Shown here piece by piece: positions 57,444 through 64,000 of a DNA stretch of 64,000 bases. Source of the DNA: Avena insularis. Its lineage: Eukaryota; Streptophyta; Magnoliopsida; Poales; Poaceae. Under the pieces are notes generated by a model that was not told the origin of the DNA, searched no databases, and saw nothing but the letters and a program-made list of their open reading frames with translations. The position numbers were made by a program, and so were the translations under genes. The stretch covers positions 88,333,285-88,397,284 of the forward strand of contig CM042694.1 in NCBI GenBank assembly GCA_023614405.1. The letters are read 5' to 3'. The first letter of the stretch is position 1; every line of letters begins with the position of its first letter.

Positions 57444-60400
57444 CTAAGGAGCAGCAGGAGGAGGAAGTTCGGCGTCGTCGTCGATGTCTTCAATATCTGA
57501 AGCATCATCTTCTCCGCCCTCATCCGACCCATCTTCAACATTCTCATTCTGCTCGTCCCTAGCGGATTCCAGGAAGCTCGGTCCTTCAACCCAGTCATGA
57601 ATAGGAGAATATTCGACGAGGCTGTAGGCGCAAGCCCGGCGCCGAGCTACCCACTCCGGATCATCGGTCCATCTGAATCCGGTGCGCCGACGTGTAAGGA
57701 GGCTGAGGTCGATCTTCTCGTACCATGTGAGAATATGGTGAAGGATGGTGTCAGCTGCGACATGACCAGTGGACTTTCTCCAGAGATCAAGCTGGGTCTC
57801 AACTTCCATTAACTTCTCGACGAGAGTCGCGATGGTCTCCGGGCTACTCTCTCCGGGCCAGAACGTATTGAAAATGCGAACTGCAACGTCGAGGATATCC
57901 TTGCCATAATTCTTGATGGTCTCCACGTGAGAGGACAAGCTGACCAATAGGTCCTCCATGTCCAAGGGAATGTTCTCACCATCAAGAGAAATGGGAGTAC
58001 CCCTTTCTCAGCGAAATTTGGCAACAGCAGCGCTTGCAATAGCAGTACCCTCTGGAAAGTGGTCTGGAAGCAAGGCAAAGGAAGAAGGTAAAGAAAAGAC
58101 ATATGAGGTAACCCGGAGAGTTATGTCGGACAAGGGAAAGGAACTTACGAGAAATATGGCTATGGATCCAGGTTAACTCCTTGATGCAGGCATCGCGTCT
58201 TTTGCGAAGTTGCTCAAGCTCAGCATTAGCCGACCCAAGCTGGAGGTCAGATTCTCTGAGTAGGTCCTGGTCCTTGGAGATCTGGAGAGTAAGGCGCTCA
58301 CGCTCTTCTGTGAAGTTCTGGCCAACCTTTTGGAGCTCGGTTCGGTGTTGGGCCTTCATCTTCTCCATCTCAGCCTTGAGCTTGGCAATCTCGTCGTCCT
58401 TAGTCCGGAGGAGAGCAAGCTCGTCATTCTTTTTCTTCAGCTCAGCTTGATGTTGCCCTGCTTGTTCGAGAAAATGCAGCATCATATCAGGCACGGGCAC
58501 ACTATCCTCAAGCGATGCTGAAATAGTATGTTGACCCGGCAGAGCTGAGGAGTGAATGTTTGCTGAGCCAAGGAGAATAAGAAATGGAAAACACTACAAG
58601 GTCGAACAAAAGAGGACATACCCCAGATTTCCTCCAAGTTCTTCCACATAATTTTGTTCTCAGCCTCCACCCCAGCTGCAAAAACCGAATGAGGAGATTA
58701 GTTCGGCGGAAGAAAGTGAAGAAAAACGGAGAGGTGCTGAGGGAGAAAATTACCCCTCTTTTCATGTTCTGCACCAAGTGCAACATGTTTTGTGCGTAGC
58801 ATCTTGTGGGTATCAAGCAGGCGTTGGAATTCAGTGCTCCGGTGATTGGTAGTTACCTGAAAAAAGTACAGAAGTGTGGTGCATATTCGAAGTGTGCAAG
58901 ATCCAGGCCAAGTGGAACTTAACCCGGCTCTAGGTGTGTGCATATTCGAAGTGTGCAAGATCCGGGCCAAGTGGAACTTAACCCGGCTCTAGGTGTGTGC
59001 ATATTCGAAGTGTGCAAGATCCGGGCCAAGTGGAACTTAACCCGGCTCTAGGTGTGTGCATATTTGAAGTTTACATGCAGCTACGTTGGTTTTCTAATGA
59101 GCATCCGGCCAAGTAACAAGCTACTCCCCCGGAGGCTCGGGGACTAATGGTTATTATCTACAGCATGTAAAGGAGAAACGACATACCTCCATCATTCGCC
59201 CCGCGAGTTTAATTGCCTTAGCGGCGGTATTCATCTGGGAAGAAAATTCTGCAGGGCCGAACTTTTCCGGGAGATCGTCGTTGTGGACGAACTCCGCCTT
59301 GTTCCAGTTCATGACAAACTCGATAAGGCTCGGAGGGTACCGTTCGCCAGTGGGCATATGGGGTGCCACCAAACCCTTCGCATGAGCTTCTTTCCTCTTA
59401 ACTAGGGCAAGAGCTAGGCTGGTGTGCAAAACCATCTGCTGCGCATCGGTTGGCTTGGCAGGAACATCCGTCGCTGCTAGTGATTTCTTCGGAAGCATCG
59501 ACGACAGGTTCGCTGCCCGCCCTTGACGGACGCAGACTTGGCAGTATCCGGAGCCTTTTTGCCCTTAGCTTGCTGGGAAGAAGTAACCACGGTGGATTTC
59601 CCTTTAGAAGCCGCTGGAATAGTTCCTCGCTGAGGCTGGGATGACTCGGACGAGGCAGAAGAACTTGGCACTGGAGCTGTTGTTGGTTTCCTTGGCGCCG
59701 GGACAGGTGCTGGCTCGGTCACTGGTACTGGAGCTGCTGGTGGTGCTGGTGTTGTGACGGGCTCGGTTGTTGCCGGTTGCGGTGATGCCGAAGTGGTGGA
59801 CACCGTTGCCTCGGCTGGACCGACCCCTCCCGCTCCGAGGTCGCGTTCCTCTCGATGAGGTACTGCGGAACCCAGAGCAGCCGCAGAACCCTCCAGAATT
59901 GGGCTCAGCGGGCGTGACTCGTCGTCACGAGGAGGAGAAGGGCCAGACCGAAGGGGTGAAGAAATGCTTGATCCGCTCTGAGGGACCTCCACCGGGGGCC
60001 TGAAAAAGAGGATACTGTCAGAAGAGAAATTACCGCGATGCAAGGAAAAATGAGTTACATAATGAAAAATGACTTACGCATCCGAGGTTTCGGCCTCCTT
60101 AGGTTTCCGAGCCCTCCGTGCCGGGGCTTTGCCTGCCCGCTTGGAGGTAGTCTTGTCTCCAGCCTTTTTTTGCCTTTTTGTGGGCTAGGAAGGTTCGGAG
60201 GAAGAACTTGACGCGGCTCCGCGCTTCTTCTTCGACGCCACCGGAACCGGCTCACCCGTAGCGAGTGGAGGATCCTCGTGGATATGCCCACCGGGGTTAG
60301 CTGATGCCGGAAAGGCAAAAGAAAGAGGGACAGCCTCAATAGGTTCAATGTCAACATCTGAGTCATCTTCATCATCGGGCCAATCTCTAAGAGAAGAGAA

Positions 60401-61722
60401 TTTACCGCTGGGTTGTTTGGTAGTGTCGGTTATAGGGAGGAACATCTCCTGGTCCGGCTCCTCCTCATCCGGGATTTCTCGGTCTGGCGACCACTTAAGG
60501 GTCGGGTCCGTACCATCCTCGAGAGTTTGCTGAAGGAACAGCTGAGAAAAAGCATGAAGAACAGAGTAAAAAATACAACAAAAACTGACACATACTTAAT
60601 CCGAAATAAGTTTGCCTCGAAGCTTACTGGAGGGAGCTCACACAATGAGTGCTCAATTCCCCACGTACATTCGGCGGAGAAATCCTTGTGGGTGGTGAAA
60701 AGAGCCTTAACCCGACGAAAGATGTCCGTGTTGCTCAACTCGAAGGAGGAGATTCAGTTGGGGTCGCGGCCGAAACTCATGTGGCACAACTTGTGGGTGC
60801 GCTTCTGGAGGGGATAGATTCGGTTGCGCACGAACGTGATCATAGCATCCTCGTTGCGCAATCCGAGCTTCTTCAGCTCCGCGAACCTCTTGTTAACTTG
60901 GTTGGCCAGAGTTGTAGGTTTCTTGGGGACCTCCTCCCAGAAATCCGTGTCAGGTAGACCCGGAACATAGGGCAGCAACTGAATCAAATCCTCAGTACCC
61001 TCATTCCGGACGTAGAAGAAGGTCCGGGCCCATCCTTTGCAGGAGTCAAGCCCGGTGACCCGGGGAAAGACCGAAAACCTCCAGGGCGAGATGGAGGCAG
61101 CTCTGAATTGGGTGAGCTGCTTATCCTCTAACTCTACGTGGATATTAGGGACGATGTTGCGACGAAGGCCGAAGAACCGGATCCACAGTTCCTTCGTGGG
61201 CCATAGTCCGGTGTAGCCTTCGATCGTAGAGGCAAAGGCAGAAAGAGAGGTGATAGCGTTCACCGGGAGATGGTGCGGCTGCAAGTGATAGGTCCTCATC
61301 CAATCCCAGAAGAAATCGCTCACCGGCAGACCAAATCCCCGTTGGAAGTGGGACAGGAATACAACGAACTCACCCGGATTGGGTGAGGGGGCCAATTCGG
61401 CAGAGGGGAGACGAGCGGTGACACCGGCGGGAATGCGCCTGGTCCGGTAGAGCCAGTCAATGTCGTCTTGACAGACCCATGAACCCGCCCACGCGCCGCG
61501 GTCTGCCGCGCCGGCGTCCTCCTCCATCTCCTGCTGGGCGACGACGAGCTCCTCCTCCGTCATCTCGTATTCGCTATCCTTGCTGGAACTAGCGGCGGCG
61601 GGGATCTGAGGCCTGGATTGGCGAGGACCCATGGCTAAGCAGTTGCGCAGTGGTCGCTGCGAAGCAGAGGCACGGGGAGAGTGTGGCGGCGGCGCTCCTG
61701 CTAGAAGCACCGGCGGCGTCAT
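57444..61722 (-). pseudogene. Opposite-strand seven-exon gene of element B (Transposase_28-like)
   Basis: ATG 61722 (MTPPVLLAGAPPPHS). Exons on the minus strand: 61722-60628, 60529-60078, 59999-59187, 58856-58754, 58675-58622, 58517-58149, 58051-57444. Donors GTAAGC, GTAAGT, GTATGT, GTAATT, GTATGT and GTAAGT; acceptors all CAG with pyrimidine tracts. Every junction keeps reading phase. Exon 1 has the gypsy-associated Transposase_28-like domain (FVVFLSHFQRGFGLPVSDFF, LPVNAITSLSAFAS, RTFFYVRNEG). Exons 2-3 are acidic then Lys/Pro/Ser-rich. The segment before 59187 is MNTAAKAIKLAGRMME; exons 4-6 are coiled coil (KKNDELALLRTKDDEIAKLK). Exon 7 has IFNTFWPGE and HHILTWYEKIDL and an acidic tail. Lesions: TGA 60754, TAG near 60185, frameshift near 59500, TGA near 58007. 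About 1,170 codons if unbroken. Role unknown. Confidence 0.82.
58881..59071. repeat. 59 bp tandem repeat inside an intron of the antisense gene
   Basis: Three full copies starting GCATATTCGAAGTGTGCAAG at 58881, 58940 and 58999 (period 59), and a partial fourth at 59058. Copies 2 and 3 are identical by eye; copy 1 has one change (CAGG for CGGG). Lies wholly within the intron 59186-58857. Confidence 0.92.
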
Positions 61723-62306
61723 GGTCGCAGGGAAGACGAAGGAGAAACGCAACGGGCAGAGGGGCGCAGAGGTGGAAAAATGCTAAGGGATGCGCCCCTC
61801 CCCTATTTAACCACCCCCAGAGATGGATGAGTGGGATCGCGCTGCACCGACGAGCCGCACGGTGTGGCCGTGTATCACCTGCATCAGCTAATCAGAGAAA
61901 AGCCACACAGGAGGCCAAAGAGTAGCCGCGATCCCATGACGCGACGCGTTGTTGCGGTAAACGAGGAGGCAGGCATGACGTGACCCACGCATAGTGATAA
62001 CTGACAATTACTGCGGCGGTTACTGTGTAGGCCCTTAAAATAAGACGAGGAAATGATTAGCCTCCACGTGGGTTGGCGTATGAGAGAAGGAAACGGGGCC
62101 CGGGTCAAACCATGATAACCATGGGATCCGAGCCAAAGTGGTGACCCGCCAGCAAGTGAAAACTTGGAACGTGCGAAGGGAACGTAAATCCATAGTCCGA
62201 GACAAGGAGCTAGCTCGGAATTAAACGTCCGAGGCTCGAACATAAATGAACCTGATGTGGCCTTAGCGGCCAAGGCAGCTAAGACCGCACCAGCTTCGGG
62301 GACTAA
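61723..62306. promoter_or_regulatory. Likely promoter region of the antisense gene, and polypurine tract of B
   Basis: A minus-strand TTAAATAGGGG TATA-like box lies near 61803-61811, about 80 bp upstream of the antisense ATG at 61722. No other coding signal. At the far end, TTCGGGGACTAA (62295-62306) directly precedes the 3' LTR and serves as polypurine tract. 61840-62290 holds nothing else recognised. Confidence 0.5.
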
Positions 62307-63113
62307 TGTTGGGGGGATACCCCCGGGTAGGGTCACTCTGGGGTATAAGGGCCGAGTTAGCCGAGGTTTGGCAAGGTCAAAGCGGATGCTGGCCGAGTCA
62401 CCTCAAGGCAGGTCGGATCGCGGAGTAACCCGGACCAGGAGGGTCGCCTAACATCGTCTCATCCGACTTAAGGAGTAATTCGGAAGTGCTTGTCTAACTT
62501 ATATGCAGGAACAGGTGTGGCTGGATCTACTATGATCCGGGTCCTCGCTTAGCTTCTAGGAGAAGGAAAGAATCTCTCTGGTCAAAAAGAAGGTCCGGTA
62601 CGTACTGCATGAGCGAAGAAAGCAAGGGCAGGACCACCGGATCATGGCCGACAAGGGTGACGACGCTCGTGTCGTCTGACGCGGGCGCCATAGAGGCTTA
62701 CGTCGCTAAAGCATGTATGACGCGGGGAAAAAGCACCCGGTCGGGTTACCACTTTGGGAGGGGGCATATTCTTAGGAATATGCCTCCACGTATGCCCTAG
62801 GCAGGGACCGAACTTCCTCTATATAAGGGGTCTAGGTCTCTGGTAGAGGGGGTTGGTTGAGCTCTAGTTGGTTTGGTGATTCCATAGTGCTAGTTGATCT
62901 AGAGTTCTAGGGAAAAATAGTAGGCAAGAGTAAGAGAGCTCCTTCTTCCTCCTCTCGCCAATACAGCTCAAGGAGCACTTGTAATCTTGGAGATATAGCA
63001 ATACAAACTTCTGCGTGGAGAATCACTCCACTATCCCTCCCTGGATTCCCCTAGCGTGTATTAGTCCCCACCTTTAGCCTATCCATGGCATCTGCCGTGA
63101 CACCACCACGACA
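62307..63113 (+). repeat. 3' LTR of gypsy element B
   Basis: 807 bp, TGTTGGGGGGATACCCCC to CCACGACA; TATATAA at 62820-62826; followed by TGTGC and the resumed E2 LTR. Confidence 0.93.
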
Positions 63114-63118
63114 TGTGC

Positions 63119-63794
63119 TGTTGCTACTAGGGAGAAAACAACGATCTTTTGTTCATAGAGCAATTGTATTGTTTACTTTACACGCAGTTCGTAAAGCAAT
63201 AATCTGTTGCTTGCAACTTAATACTGGAGGGGGTTCGGATGATAACCTGAAGGTTGATTATTAGTCATAGATGCAGTTGGATGGCGGTCTATGTATTATG
63301 TTGTAATGCCCAATCAAGTCTCAGAGGAGTCAAGATGATTAGTATATGCATGTATTGCTTTCTCGGTGTTTGTCAATTGCCCCGCTGTAATTTGTTCACC
63401 CAGCATGTTATCTATCTAAGGAGAGCCACCTCTAGTGAACTATGGATCACGGTCCTTTACTTTACATACAATCTACAATCTTTTATTGCTTGTGTTTACT
63501 TTCTGCAAACTTTTACTTCTTTCCATTCGATACGTTTAATCCTTTGTTTTCCACAAAACACGGTGAGATTGACAACCTCATCGCAAGTTGGGGACAAAGT
63601 TCTGTGGTTGTGTTGTGCAGGTCTCCACGTTGCTACTAGCACCGTATGCGCATCGCCAAAGCTCAGCTAGTAACACCTTTGGGGTGTTTCCTTGCTCCTA
63701 CTGGTTTGATTAAATCTTGGTTTCATAACTGAGGGAAACTTGCTGCTGTGCTCATCATACCTTCCTCTTGCGGTTCCCAACGAGCTCTACATCA
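63119..63794 (+). repeat. E2 5' LTR, second part
   Basis: Resumes at TGTTGCTACTAGGGAGAAAAC, continuing the E2 LTR after the TGTGC duplication, and ends CGAGCTCTACATCA. Confidence 0.88.
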
Positions 63795-64000
63795 ACACCA
63801 CGCACCAAGCACTTTTCTGGGCGCCGTGTATTGAGCCATCAAGCGATTTTCTGGCGCCGTTGCCGGGGAGTCAAGGACATCTTCACAAGGGGAGTCCCTC
63901 ATAACCAATCTCTTTACTTTGTTGTTTTTGTTTTGCTTAGTTTCTTTTTGCTTTGTTTGCTTGTTTTGTTCTTCAAAAATAAATAAAAAATAGTTTTACT
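63795..64000 (+). other. E2 leader with primer-binding site (63852-63869)
   Basis: TGGCGCCGTTGCCGGGGA at 63852-63869 matches the plant tRNA-Asp complement exactly. Twenty-nine bases earlier a partial copy of the same string (TTTTCTGGGCGCCGTGTA, near 63823) suggests a local duplication. The leader then follows E1's (GTCAAGGACATCTTCACAAG) to the window end; gag is not reached. Confidence 0.75.

Larger units (their letters stand above)
49292..63113 (+). mobile_element. Gypsy element B (Tat-like) with antisense gene
   Basis: 13.8 kb. LTRs 49292-50100 and 62307-63113 start TGTTGG and end CCACGACA. Perfect 5 bp target duplication TGTGC (49287-49291 and 63114-63118). Plus strand: tRNA-Lys primer site, gag, protease, RT, RNase H, integrase. 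Minus strand, between integrase and 3' LTR: a seven-exon gene. Same architecture as element A, but sequence, LTRs and base composition (less GC-rich) differ clearly, so it is a related but distinct family. Damaged by stops and a few frameshifts, yet all parts are present. Confidence 0.93.
48410..64000 (+). mobile_element. Gypsy element E2, Sabrina-like, continuing past the window
   Basis: Second member of the E1 family, plus strand. Its 5' LTR (48410-49291 plus 63119-63794) is split by gypsy B. The primer site (63852) and the start of the leader are present; gag would begin beyond the window, since in E1 it starts about 146 bp after the LTR but here the leader is longer and rearranged. It inserted into an older inverted LTR of the same class. 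Left flank CCTAG is the candidate target duplication. Confidence 0.85.

Noticed and set aside
58881..59071. Tandem array considered as a CRISPR-like repeat
   Set aside because: Repeats are directly adjacent with no unique spacers, and the genome is a plant.

Overview
This 64 kb window is plant nuclear DNA from a grass, most likely a Triticeae species (wheat, barley, rye or Aegilops type). That is inferred from the BARE/Angela-type copia LTR, the Sabrina/WHAM-type gypsy LTRs that begin TGATAC, the CACTA element and a Stowaway MITE. I see no intact host gene, rRNA, tRNA or CRISPR. The window is nested transposable elements (TEs), most with broken reading frames, and names below are at clade level because no database search was possible.

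Layout. (1) 1-1080: decayed hAT transposase, then a solo LTR at 1248-2658 with a perfect AGCTT target duplication (TSD). (2) 2715-45607: one old minus-strand SIRE/Maximus-like copia element, 'D', with both LTRs, split into three coding pieces (44320-43085, 22486-20313, 5830-5033). Three kinds of insertion split it: an LTR fragment with a CACTA element (5831-12329); a non-autonomous Sabrina-like gypsy element, 'E1' (12330-20312); and a BARE/Angela-like copia element, 'C' (22487-43084). Element C is itself interrupted in its integrase by a Tat-type gypsy element, 'A' (27109-39359). Nesting is therefore three deep, and the cut reading frames join again across the TSDs. (3) 45608-48409: unassigned DNA, a Stowaway MITE, a minus-strand LINE remnant and an inverted LTR fragment. 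(4) 48410-64000: a second Sabrina-like element, 'E2', running off the window, whose 5' LTR is split by a second Tat-type gypsy element, 'B' (49292-63113, perfect TSD TGTGC).

Most interesting signal. Gypsy elements A and B each carry, between integrase and the 3' LTR, a multi-exon gene on the strand opposite to gag-pol. It encodes a 'putative gypsy-type transposon' (Transposase_28-like) N-terminal domain, a Pro/Ser/Lys-rich middle, a coiled coil and a conserved C-terminal domain. In B, six introns with consensus splice sites can be placed by eye, and all of them keep reading phase. A and B also share two in-frame stop codons at exactly matching positions between protease and reverse transcriptase.

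How the parts work together: each LTR element shows the expected LTR promoter, primer site (three tRNA types: Asp, initiator Met, Lys), gag, protease, polymerase genes, polypurine tract and LTR. Nearly all coding regions now have stops or frameshifts. The only long open gag is that of E1, which has no polymerase genes.
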